Source of the DNA: an uncultured Acetatifactor sp.
Lineage (GTDB): Bacteria; Bacillota; Clostridia; Lachnospirales; Lachnospiraceae
Assembly: GCA_947625675.1 (NCBI GenBank)
Contig: CANQPH010000003.1
Location: 1 to 64,000 of the forward strand
Direction of reading: 5' to 3'
Length of the DNA stretch: 64,000 bases
Every line of letters begins with the position of its first letter. Position 1 is the stretch's first letter. Shown in pieces: positions 26,827 through 34,975 of the stretch. The notes under the pieces are model-generated. The model was not told the DNA's origin. It ran no database searches and was given only the letters and a program-made list of their open reading frames with translations. The position numbers and the translations under genes were made by a program.

Positions 26827-27729
26827 TTAGCCCAGCTTGCGCAGCACCTTCTGCACGATGATGTTACAGAAGAGCATGATGAAGAACAGGATCACGGCGA
26901 TGGTACAGGCGTAGCCCAGCTCATATCTCACATTACCGAAGTCATGCAGGTGGGTCAGGATCGTATGGCCCGCATAGCTGACGGAAGGGAAGCCCACCAG
27001 GTCGATGGACAGCTGGGACACGGACAGGGAGCTGGTGATCTGCATCACGGCGCCGAACATCAGCTGAGGCTTCATGGACGGCAGGATGATGTACCAAAGC
27101 TCCTGCCAGCGGTTCTTGATGCCTTCCACGCTGCCCGCCTCCAGCAGGGATTTGTCCAGGCTCTGGAAGCCGGCGATGAAGGTCAGGAAGCTGACCCCCA
27201 GGCTCAGCCACAGCTGGACGATGATCAGGATGGGCATGATGTATTCCTTGGTCACCAGCCAGGTCACCGCCTCCCGGATCACTCCCAGCTTCAGCAGCCA
27301 GGCGTTCACCCAGCCGTAGGAGTCGGAGGAAAGCAGCAGCTTCCATACCAGGTAAGCGTTGCCGGAAATGGAGGGGGCGTAGAAGACCAGGGTCATGATG
27401 GCTCTGGGGATCCTGGGCAGGTCGTTGACCATCCAGGCAAACAGGAAGCACATCATATAGCTGACCGGCCCCGTAATGATCGCAAAAAACAGAGTGTTCT
27501 TAATGGCCGTCAGGAAGATCGGATCGTACACGATCAGCTTGACGTAATTTTCAAGGCCGATGAATTCCGGCGCTTCCACCATGTTGAAGCTGGTGAAGCT
27601 CAGGAATATGGCCACCAATACCGGCAGGAGGGTGAACACGATGAAGATGATGCCGAAGGGAGCGATCATCAGGTATTTATATTTGTGTTTTCTCCAGACC
27701 GTTGCAAAGGATTCTTTATAACCTGCCAT
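26827..27729 (-). CDS. Sugar ABC transporter permease (MalF type), pair 2
   Basis: A 300-residue permease with about six membrane helices and an EAA-like loop (LEAGSVEGIKNRWQELWYIILP). The start at 27729 is set by AAAGGAGG 6 nt upstream; an upstream extension to 27786 overlaps the binding-protein gene and has no site. It starts 1 bp from the end of the large solute-binding protein gene, so these are co-translated. Confidence 0.92.
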   Translation of the reverse strand: MAGYKESFATVWRKHKYKYLMIAPFGIIFIVFTLLPVLVAIFLSFTSFNMVEAPEFIGLENYVKLIVYDPIFLTAIKNTLFFAIITGPVSYMMCFLFAWMVNDLPRIPRAIMTLVFYAPSISGNAYLVWKLLLSSDSYGWVNAWLLKLGVIREAVTWLVTKEYIMPILIIVQLWLSLGVSFLTFIAGFQSLDKSLLEAGSVEGIKNRWQELWYIILPSMKPQLMFGAVMQITSSLSVSQLSIDLVGFPSVSYAGHTILTHLHDFGNVRYELGYACTIAVILFFIMLFCNIIVQKVLRKLG

Positions 27730-27730
27730 C

Positions 27731-30700
27731 TTAGTCCTCCTTTCCGGCGAGCCTGGACAGATGCAGTTCTTCCCGCTTTCTGTCAAGCTCCTCGTTGATA
27801 TCCTTAATGTTCAGATACAGCGTCTCTCTGGGATTCGCATGATCCGACACCACGTCGTTGAAGGCGTACTGCACCATACGGGTGGTCATGTAATTGCCGG
27901 GAACCGCAGGCAGGCCGACGGTATGTTCAAACTGTCCCAGCAGGCTCTGCAGCTCCGCATTGCTCCAGGGCAGCTGCTTGAGCACCTCCGGATCCGCTGC
28001 GGAATATCTGGCGCTGGTGCCCATCAGGGCCTCCAGGGCGTTGGCGAAATCCAGCTGGGTGTCCGTGCTGGTCCACCATTTCACGAATTCCCAGGAATCT
28101 TCCGGATTATCCGTGGCCGCCATGATCACGGACTGCACCGTGTCCACCACGAAATCGTTGTCGATGGTGCCGTCCTCTTTTTCCACGCCGGGCAGGGGAT
28201 GGAAGCTCCACAGACCCTTGATCTCCGGTGCGAAGATCTCCAGGGCGTTGAACATGGTATAATTGATGATGCCCACCGGCACCTCTCCGGTACGGAACCG
28301 GTTGGCGAAATCCAGCTGCACATCCAGTCCATAGCTGGTGAAGAAATCGGTGTAATCCTTGAAGGCTTCCATGGCCTCGTCGGAAGCCAGGCCGCTCTCG
28401 ATGCCGAAGTCATTGCCTTCTCCCAGGTAAACCTCTCCGCCGTTCTGCATCACCAGGGACTGATACAAGTGCATGTTGTAATCGATGGAGGTCCCGATGA
28501 GGGAGTTCTCAGTCTGCTGTACGTTGGGAATATAAACGTTGTAATTATTCTTCTGCAGCTCCGGAATCATCTCCAGCAGCTCCGTCCAGGTCTTGGGCGC
28601 TTCCAGTCCCAGCTCGGACAGGATGTCGTCCCTGGTGAACAGCATCATGAAGGAGGTCTGCTCCGGAATGCCGTACACCCCGCCCTGGAAGCTGGCGGAA
28701 GTGATGGTGCTGTCATAGAAACGCTCCGTGGCTTCTTCGAAGCCTTCCATGCCGGACAGATCCAGGATGGCGTTCCTCATGGCGAAATCCTGCATGGTGC
28801 CCTGCCACAGGCCGATGACCACGTCAGGGCCGTTGCCCGCCAGAGCCGCCCGCAGCACCACGTCCACGGGAATCAGCTGCAGGTTCACGGAAATGTCCGT
28901 ATTGGGAGCGAAATCTTCATCTATCATGTTCTGGATCATCTGGGCCTGCTCTCTTCCGTAGGAAGCCAGCCACACCTTGATGGAGTTGTCTCCGCCTTCC
29001 ACGTTGGCGGAAATCTGACTGTCCTTCACAAAGAAGGTGGAGAAGAAGCGGACCGTGCCGTACCAGGCGCTGGCGAAGAACCCTTCCTTCACCTCGGGAA
29101 GCTCGGCATTCTGTCCGGAAAGCACCAGGTAATCCACCTCCAGGGGCATATCCGCCACGTTCACCAGCCAGGTGCCCAGGGCGGAAATGTTGTTCTTCAG
29201 CTGGTTCAGCTCCTCGATGACTCCTTCCGGATCCTCTGCCAGCCGTTCCGCCTGCACCGCCATTTTTTCCAGCAAAGTGGTGTTTTCGCCTTTCTCACCG
29301 GTGATGGCCACGATCTCCTCCACCAGTTCCCTTAAGCTTTCGGCCTGTTTTGCCATGGTATCTGCGAAATCCGGCATGTTTTTCACGATCTCATAATCGA
29401 TGAACTTGCTGGGAGCCTGACCGGTCAGCTGCACTACCTTCAGATAAGTGCTGTTCAGCACGCTCAGGCACTCTTCCACCCGGGTGATGATGCTGCCCAT
29501 GGGCCCCATGACGTTCTCCAGGGTGATGGTGTTCTTCCCTTCTTTTAAATGGAAAAGATAAGGATTCCCATCGGCGTCCGTCACGGTGTAATGGGTCATG
29601 TCCGTGTGGTAGCCGAAGCCCACCGCCATCATTTCCTGATAGGGCACCTCTCCGTTCACGTAGAGCCTGCGGTAGCTGGTGACACCCCGGTTGGTATTCT
29701 GACGGCCCTTGAAGGTCAGCTCGTACAGTCCTTCCTCCGGAACCTCCACGTTCCACGTCACGGAATCCCCGGGCAGGGACCAGTTCTCGGCGCCGATGGT
29801 GTTGTACACGATATAATAAGGATGATAGGGCTCCAGGAGACTGTCAGAATAGTTCTTCTGAATGTTGATGGAAGAAGCGCTCTTCACGATATCCCTGGTG
29901 GCGCCCTCCCTGCGCTCCGCCTGGCCGATCACGTTCGCTCCGCCATAAACCGAATATTTGCTGCGCAGCGTCGAAATCGCCTCCTCATAGGCGGGTGGCA
30001 GCTCATGAGCCTTGAATACCAAAGAGGTATACTCCAGAGGCTCCTTGATGGCCTCGAAGCTGATGGTATGCTTCCCGGCTTCCAGATAGAACATCAGGGG
30101 CTCGTTGTTCCTTCTCTGATAATCCTCCAGGAACCAGTTCACTTCCGTATAGACCTCGTAACTCTCCGGCCGGATCTCATTGTTGTTCTTGGTCTTGATC
30201 TCCTCGTCCGTCCAGTACCGATTGATGGTCACCTGGGAAAGGGCCTCGTAGGGGATCTCCCCGTCGATATAGACCTTGCGCTGCATGGCGGAGGTGGTGC
30301 CCGGCAGGGTGATGTACCCCAGCTCCAGGTTGTAGAAGCCGCTTTCCTTCACCTGGAAATCCCAGCTGATGGTGCCCACGTCTTCCGTCATGATACCCTC
30401 TTCGCCCTTGTAAGCCACCAGATCTTCAGACGCCTGATACTTGTCCAGATCCACCTCTATGACATCCGAAGACATGGTTCCGTTATATTCGTGCTCCATC
30501 AGGTACTGCTGATAGCTCTCTTCATAACCGTGCTCCGTCAGATATTGCTGGTAGTTGTCCTCGTAGGCCAGAGTGCCGGCGTTGGGAACTGCGCCGCCGG
30601 TGGAGACCTCGTCTTCCCCCATAAAGGCGAACAGCAGCACCAGAACCACGATCACCGCCGCAATACAGGCTGATATTTTCAGAATTTTGCCAGATTTCAT
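27731..30700 (-). CDS. Membrane-anchored solute-binding protein with two N-terminal carbohydrate-binding-like domains
   Basis: At 989 residues this is about twice the usual length of a sugar ABC binding protein. An N-terminal membrane anchor (about 7-27, no lipobox) is followed by two related beta-sandwich modules. These contain the parallel motifs VKESGFYNLELGY...YIDGEIPYEA and VPEEGLYELTFKG...YVNGEVPYQE, and they resemble carbohydrate-binding modules. A helical spacer leads to an ordinary family-1 binding domain from about 590 (GYGREQAQMIQNMID, DDILSELGLEAPKTWTELLEM). The start at 30700 has GAGAGG 8 nt upstream. The fusion suggests that the receptor holds a polymer while passing oligomers to permease pair 2. 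Confidence 0.82.
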   Translation of the reverse strand: MKSGKILKISACIAAVIVVLVLLFAFMGEDEVSTGGAVPNAGTLAYEDNYQQYLTEHGYEESYQQYLMEHEYNGTMSSDVIEVDLDKYQASEDLVAYKGEEGIMTEDVGTISWDFQVKESGFYNLELGYITLPGTTSAMQRKVYIDGEIPYEALSQVTINRYWTDEEIKTKNNNEIRPESYEVYTEVNWFLEDYQRRNNEPLMFYLEAGKHTISFEAIKEPLEYTSLVFKAHELPPAYEEAISTLRSKYSVYGGANVIGQAERREGATRDIVKSASSINIQKNYSDSLLEPYHPYYIVYNTIGAENWSLPGDSVTWNVEVPEEGLYELTFKGRQNTNRGVTSYRRLYVNGEVPYQEMMAVGFGYHTDMTHYTVTDADGNPYLFHLKEGKNTITLENVMGPMGSIITRVEECLSVLNSTYLKVVQLTGQAPSKFIDYEIVKNMPDFADTMAKQAESLRELVEEIVAITGEKGENTTLLEKMAVQAERLAEDPEGVIEELNQLKNNISALGTWLVNVADMPLEVDYLVLSGQNAELPEVKEGFFASAWYGTVRFFSTFFVKDSQISANVEGGDNSIKVWLASYGREQAQMIQNMIDEDFAPNTDISVNLQLIPVDVVLRAALAGNGPDVVIGLWQGTMQDFAMRNAILDLSGMEGFEEATERFYDSTITSASFQGGVYGIPEQTSFMMLFTRDDILSELGLEAPKTWTELLEMIPELQKNNYNVYIPNVQQTENSLIGTSIDYNMHLYQSLVMQNGGEVYLGEGNDFGIESGLASDEAMEAFKDYTDFFTSYGLDVQLDFANRFRTGEVPVGIINYTMFNALEIFAPEIKGLWSFHPLPGVEKEDGTIDNDFVVDTVQSVIMAATDNPEDSWEFVKWWTSTDTQLDFANALEALMGTSARYSAADPEVLKQLPWSNAELQSLLGQFEHTVGLPAVPGNYMTTRMVQYAFNDVVSDHANPRETLYLNIKDINEELDRKREELHLSRLAGKED

Positions 30701-30728
30701 AAGCTTACCTCTCTTAAGCTTTTTCGGG

Positions 30729-30762
30729 AAAAAAGGGCAGGAGGCTGTTACGCCGCCTGCCC
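30729..30762 (-). terminator. Internal intrinsic terminator between the two binding-protein genes
   Basis: On the minus strand GGGCAGGCGGC (30762-30752) pairs with GCCTCCTGCCC (30745-30735) and is followed by six T. It should lower transcription of the downstream operon relative to the first binding protein. Confidence 0.8.
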
Positions 30763-30854
30763 TGATATTGCACATATTGCTCTTATTGCTCATACATTGC
30801 GCTTATCGCTTTTGCCGCTCTCGCCCCATGACGGGAGCTTCCGATCTGTCTGCT

Positions 30855-32963
30855 TTACTCGGAAACGACTTCCACGCTCACGGTGACCTGCGCCGTGTTG
30901 CCCGCATAGTCGGTAACGGTGAGGGTCACGTCATAGGTGCCGGGAGTGGTGGTATCCAGGGTGGACAGGTCAGCGGTGGCGCTGCTCTTCACGTCCAGAC
31001 CGTCAGCGTCCGTGGCGGAAGCCAGGAAGCTGCCCCAGTCAATGCTGGAGGTCTCGGTGTTCAGGGCCACGGTAGGAAGTTCTTCCGCCGCTTCCACGGT
31101 AGGAGCCGTGGTGTTGGAAGCGTCATAAACCACCACCTTGATGGACTTATTCGACTTATTGTCCGAAGAATCCGCAACTTCGGCCTTCACGGCGCCGTCA
31201 TACTGACCGGGCGTGGCCAGATCCAGATCCTCGCTGACGGTAATGTTGTCAGCCGTGATGGTGAGGACTCCATCCACGGTATCCTCCGCCGTGAAATACT
31301 GAGTCCAATCCACGGAAGCGGGATCCGTGCCTGCCTCCAGGACCGCATCATTGGAAGTCATGGTCGGAGCATAGGTATCATGCACCTCTCCGCTCTGCAG
31401 GGCGGCGGCGATGGTATCCATCTTATTGCTCAAAATGGACAGATTGGCTTTGATCGCCACGTCATAGGAGCTCATGCCTTCCAGGCCAAGCAGGGACTTG
31501 CCCAGGATCTCCGTCCAGGCGTCATGCTCCCACAAGCCCATGGAACCGGCATAGTTGGTGTTCATATGAGTCAAAATGTACTTATAGCAGTCGATCAGGG
31601 ACTGGCCGTATTCTTCATTGTAGATATCCACGCCCCGATCCACCAGTTCGGTTTCAGCCGTGGCGGAAGGATAATCCTCTGCGTTCTCCACGCCGCCAAG
31701 AGCCTGATAATAAGTGTTCCAGTAAAGGATATAGGCCTGGATCGCCAGCCTCGTCTTCTCTTCGCTGACGCCCTTCAGGATCGCCACGCTGTTGCCGCCG
31801 TTGTTGCTCTGCATGTATGCGGGATCGTCAAACGCCATGTCGTCCGGTCTCGGCCAAGGGATGATGCCGATATTTTCTCCTCTTTCCGCACAGCTGGAAG
31901 CGGCGGACTTGATCTGCCAGCCGGGGCACTCCGTAAACACGGTGTTGCCGCGTCCGAAGTCATTGCCGCCCTCGCACCACTGAGGGGTATAGCCGTCGTC
32001 ATAATATCCGCAGTCCACCAGGAGTTCGGCGTCCATCAGTTCTTTGATGAAGTTTACGCCTTCAATGGCTTCCTGGGAATCCGCCGCCACCTGGCCATCC
32101 ACGAAGATGCCGCCGCCGTTGGCATGAATGGCAGCCAGAGCCGCAAAACGATGGTCGGTCTCATAAGCGCACATGGTATCCACCTTGGCTCCGTCCACGG
32201 CGTCCATGCCGCCATAGTAAGCCTGCACCTTGGAAAGGTAATCCTTGAAAGTGGACCAAGTCCAGTTGCCTTCCTCGAACAGATCCATGGGATAGATGGT
32301 CTTGCCGTTTTCATCCTTCAAGGAATCCACCTTCTCCAGCATGGTCAGGTTCACGACCAACGGGAAATAGGTCATGCCAAATTCATCGTTCATCAGATAA
32401 TATCCGCCGAACATGGGATCCTTCAGATGCCATTCGTTGCCTTCAAACAGATCCTTGTACGGGGTCAGATCCTGCAGAACGTTCTGGGACAGGATGGTAG
32501 GCTCCACGCCCGCCCACAACAGAGCCAGATCACAAATGGGATCGCCTGCCAGCACGCTGGTCATCAAGTCGGTCTGCACATCCACGGGATACTGCAGGAA
32601 CTGGATTTCCACGTTCAGCTGATCCTTCACGGCCTGAAGGGCCACCAGGGCCGCCTGTCTCGGGGACTCTTCCATGGTGTATTCACCGGTCACTTCGTCA
32701 ACATAATTGGGATCCAAACCGTTGATCCAATGGGTACCGTAACGGATCACCACGGGTTCCGCCGGTACATCTGCGGTGTCTTCTCCGCCAGCGGGCTCAG
32801 AAGACTCTTCGGAAGGCGCAGCTTCCGAAGAAGGGGTGCTTTCCTGACTGCTCGGGGCACTGGGCTGCTGTTCACTGCTGCTGCCGCCGCCATTGCCGCC
32901 GCAGGCCGCCAGAGAAAGAACCATGGCCGCACTCAGGATAAGTGCTAATGCTTTCTTTTTCAT
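30855..32963 (-). CDS. Extracellular solute-binding lipoprotein with C-terminal Ig-like domains
   Basis: A 702-residue lipoprotein with lipobox SLAAC (Cys21), a Ser/Glu-rich tether to about 65, a family-1 type binding domain (about 65-535), then two Ig-like modules resembling DUF5011 (about 540-615 and 620-702, the last with TPGTYDVTLTVTDYAGN). Such beta-sandwich tails are rare on binding proteins and may act as stalks or glycan contacts. First gene after the LacI-controlled promoter and followed by a strong terminator, so it is probably the most abundant product of the locus. Confidence 0.85.
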   Translation of the reverse strand: MKKKALALILSAAMVLSLAACGGNGGGSSSEQQPSAPSSQESTPSSEAAPSEESSEPAGGEDTADVPAEPVVIRYGTHWINGLDPNYVDEVTGEYTMEESPRQAALVALQAVKDQLNVEIQFLQYPVDVQTDLMTSVLAGDPICDLALLWAGVEPTILSQNVLQDLTPYKDLFEGNEWHLKDPMFGGYYLMNDEFGMTYFPLVVNLTMLEKVDSLKDENGKTIYPMDLFEEGNWTWSTFKDYLSKVQAYYGGMDAVDGAKVDTMCAYETDHRFAALAAIHANGGGIFVDGQVAADSQEAIEGVNFIKELMDAELLVDCGYYDDGYTPQWCEGGNDFGRGNTVFTECPGWQIKSAASSCAERGENIGIIPWPRPDDMAFDDPAYMQSNNGGNSVAILKGVSEEKTRLAIQAYILYWNTYYQALGGVENAEDYPSATAETELVDRGVDIYNEEYGQSLIDCYKYILTHMNTNYAGSMGLWEHDAWTEILGKSLLGLEGMSSYDVAIKANLSILSNKMDTIAAALQSGEVHDTYAPTMTSNDAVLEAGTDPASVDWTQYFTAEDTVDGVLTITADNITVSEDLDLATPGQYDGAVKAEVADSSDNKSNKSIKVVVYDASNTTAPTVEAAEELPTVALNTETSSIDWGSFLASATDADGLDVKSSATADLSTLDTTTPGTYDVTLTVTDYAGNTAQVTVSVEVVSE

Positions 32964-32990
32964 GTCATTCCTCCTTGAGAATAGTTAATG

Positions 32991-33011
32991 TGCACAAGCA
33001 GCGCTTGTGCA
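32991..33011. promoter_or_regulatory. 21-bp inverted repeat in the binding-protein leader
   Basis: TGCACAAGC and GCTTGTGCA form a perfect 9-bp inverted repeat around a 3-nt centre, between the transcript start and the ribosome site of the 30855-32963 gene. It could be an operator for a second regulator or a 5' mRNA hairpin. Confidence 0.5.
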
Positions 33012-33029
33012 TTTAGAGGGTTCCGTTGC

Positions 33030-33043
33030 TGAAACCCGTTTCA
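33030..33043. promoter_or_regulatory. LacI-family operator
   Basis: TGAAAC-CC-GTTTCA is a near-ideal LacI/CcpA-family palindrome. It overlaps roughly +2 to +15 of the promoter at 33052-33080, so binding would block initiation. The adjacent LacI regulator is the likely partner; CcpA is an alternative. Confidence 0.65.
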
Positions 33044-33051
33044 TGTAAATT

Positions 33052-33080
33052 ATCATAGTCATGTTTCATGGATTTGTCAA
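33052..33080 (-). promoter_or_regulatory. Promoter of the glycan-utilisation locus
   Basis: On the minus strand TTGACA (33080-33075) and TATGAT (33057-33052) are spaced by 17 bp. A further operator-like half site, CATGAAACATG, lies in the spacer. Confidence 0.8.
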
Positions 33081-33201
33081 TAGGTTTTTTAGAAAAATGC
33101 CCAACTTTTTTTATTTTTTGTTTGCATTTTATAAATTATGCCCACCGTTTTAGTTTATATTTTTTTTAGAATTTGTTCTTTTTGTTCGTATTTGTTTACA
33201 T

Positions 33202-33235
33202 AAAAAAGGAGTGTCCTCTTAAAGAAGACACTCCT
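33202..33235 (-). terminator. Terminator of the LacI regulator gene
   Basis: AGGAGTGTC (33207-33215) pairs with GACACTCCT (33227-33235); the minus strand continues into six T. A T-rich flank on the plus side makes it bidirectional. Confidence 0.85.
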
Positions 33236-33275
33236 GTTATTTTTTTAGCAATCGGTTTCAGAATTTTACGACAGC

Positions 33276-34325
33276 CTATTCCCTTGCGGCTGCAGTGCTT
33301 TCCCGGACGACAAGCTCCGGATTGACGAGCTGTATCCTGGGCACGGCAAGCCCTTCCGCTGCGGCGATGGCCGTATCCACCAGCTTTTTCCCGAATTTCT
33401 CGTAATTATAGTCCACGCTGGTCAGGGTGGGATTGAGCAGCTCCGTCAGCTCCGTGTTATCATAGCTAGTTACGGACAGATCCTCCGGGATCCTGACCCC
33501 ATGTTCCATGGCGCTGCGCATCACCCCTGCGGCCGCATAGTCATTGATGGCGATCACCGCCGTGGGCACGGGGTCGCAGTCGAACAGTTCGTTCATTCCG
33601 CGATAACCGGTTTCAAAATCATACCCCCCGCCCCGGACATATTCCTCCGCATAGTCCAGCTGATAGTTCCTCAGGATCTGACGATACCTCTGATATTTTT
33701 CAAAGGTGGACAAAACGTCTGGCCTGCCTCCCACCAGGGCGATCCGCCTGTGCCCCAGGTCGATGAGATACTCCATCAGAAGGTCTATGGCTCTCATGGC
33801 GTCGATCTGCACCTGATAGCACATGGTGCCGTCCAGCTTGCCCGTCACCACCAGGGGTATGTTGTTGGTCATCTGGTTGACCATCTCCACGTAGCCCACG
33901 TCGCTGACCAGGTCGTCCGCCCGGCCTCCCATCTGAATGATGGCCCCCACCCTCTGCTCATAGAGCATCTCCAGCTGAGTCAGCTCCTGCTCCGTCTCTC
34001 CCAGGGAATTGCACAGCAGCACCATGTGCCCCTGTTCCCGGGCCGCCATCTCGCAGGCCACGAAGACCTTGGCGTAATAAGAGTTCCTGACGTCGGCGGC
34101 GATGATGCCGATCACCTTGCTCTTGGTATCCGTCAACCCCCTGGCCAGAGCGTTGGGCTTGAAGTTGTACTTGTTGATCAGGTACTGTACCTTCTCCTTT
34201 TTCTCCGGGCGGACGTTGGCGCTGTTGGTGAGCACCCTGGACACCGTGGAAGCGGAGACCCCCGCCTCCCTGGCGATATCATAAATTGTAATGGTCTTGT
34301 TTTCCATGCTTTTCCGAACTTCCAT
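33276..34325 (-). CDS. LacI-family transcriptional regulator
   Basis: A 349-residue repressor. The HTH is at about 11-32 (ITIYDIAREAGVSASTVSRVL), followed by the hinge region and a periplasmic-binding-like sensor domain. ATG at 34325 has GAGAGG 8 nt upstream; Met7 (34307) is the alternative. It ends just before the regulated promoter of the binding-protein operon, where a matching palindrome lies at the transcription start. It likely represses that locus until a glycan-derived sugar binds. Its own terminator separates it from the operon. Confidence 0.93.
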   Translation of the reverse strand: MEVRKSMENKTITIYDIAREAGVSASTVSRVLTNSANVRPEKKEKVQYLINKYNFKPNALARGLTDTKSKVIGIIAADVRNSYYAKVFVACEMAAREQGHMVLLCNSLGETEQELTQLEMLYEQRVGAIIQMGGRADDLVSDVGYVEMVNQMTNNIPLVVTGKLDGTMCYQVQIDAMRAIDLLMEYLIDLGHRRIALVGGRPDVLSTFEKYQRYRQILRNYQLDYAEEYVRGGGYDFETGYRGMNELFDCDPVPTAVIAINDYAAAGVMRSAMEHGVRIPEDLSVTSYDNTELTELLNPTLTSVDYNYEKFGKKLVDTAIAAAEGLAVPRIQLVNPELVVRESTAAARE

Positions 34326-34416
34326 TTTGATACCTCTCCCCCTCTCAGGTCCCGGCCTTCCGGCACATGTCTAAAATGATGTCCCGCAACGCATCCCTGA
34401 CGGCCCGCTGCCATTT

Positions 34417-34959
34417 TTACTTCTTCCCGCCTTGCTCCGTGGAAATCAGCCCGGCCTTCCGCAGGGCCAGGACGATCACCGGGACGAGGATCAGCTGGCA
34501 GATGATCCCCGGGATCGCATCCAGGAAAGCCCCGGCCAGAAAGACTTCCAGTGTGAAGGGGTTCCCCAGGATATGATACAGCACGAAGGACACCAGGCCC
34601 CAGACCGCCCTGCCCGCCAGCATGGCACCGATCAGGGACAGGTAGATGAAGCCCCTCCTGCGGGGAAGGAGGCGGTAGAGCCACCCCGTGCAGAAACCGT
34701 AGGTCGCCAGTTCAAAGGCCATGCCCACCGCCCTGGGCATCAAAGTGGGCATATTGAAAAGCAGACTCCGCAAAAGCGGAGTGACGGCCCCCACGACCAG
34801 ACCGTACACGGGCCCCGCCGCATATCCGCAGATCAGGATCGGGATATGCATGGGCGACAGCATCCGACCGATCTCCGGGATCTGACCGGTGATAAAGGGA
34901 AGCACCAGGCCCAGGGCCATGCAGACTCCCGCAGTTACAAGCTTTTTCACATCTCTCAT
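34417..34959 (-). CDS. ECF transporter S component
   Basis: A 180-residue, roughly six-helix membrane protein. It has the pattern of substrate-capture subunits of energy-coupling-factor vitamin transporters: an N-terminal VTAGVCMALGLVLPF helix and the HIPILICGYAAGPVYGLVVGAVTPLLR segment. It would use a shared EcfAA'T module encoded elsewhere. The vitamin cannot be told from the sequence, and no riboswitch is visible upstream. It lies 16 bp downstream of the M3 peptidase gene, probably in one transcript. Confidence 0.85.
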   Translation of the reverse strand: MRDVKKLVTAGVCMALGLVLPFITGQIPEIGRMLSPMHIPILICGYAAGPVYGLVVGAVTPLLRSLLFNMPTLMPRAVGMAFELATYGFCTGWLYRLLPRRRGFIYLSLIGAMLAGRAVWGLVSFVLYHILGNPFTLEVFLAGAFLDAIPGIICQLILVPVIVLALRKAGLISTEQGGKK

Positions 34960-34975
34960 TTGTCGTATCTCCCAT

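Noticed and set aside
30573..32948. Plus-strand open frame of 791 codons opposite the solute-binding protein gene
   Set aside because: It is antisense to a well-supported lipoprotein gene, has no family motifs, and has the His/Gly/Arg-rich composition typical of GC-rich shadow frames.
33030..33043. Pure CcpA cre site as the sole explanation
   Set aside because: The centre is CC rather than the cre CG, and a LacI-family gene lies next to it, so the local repressor is the better first guess; CcpA remains possible.
32979..33080. Riboswitch upstream of the binding-protein operon
   Set aside because: The leader contains only a simple inverted repeat and an operator-like palindrome; no known aptamer architecture is visible.
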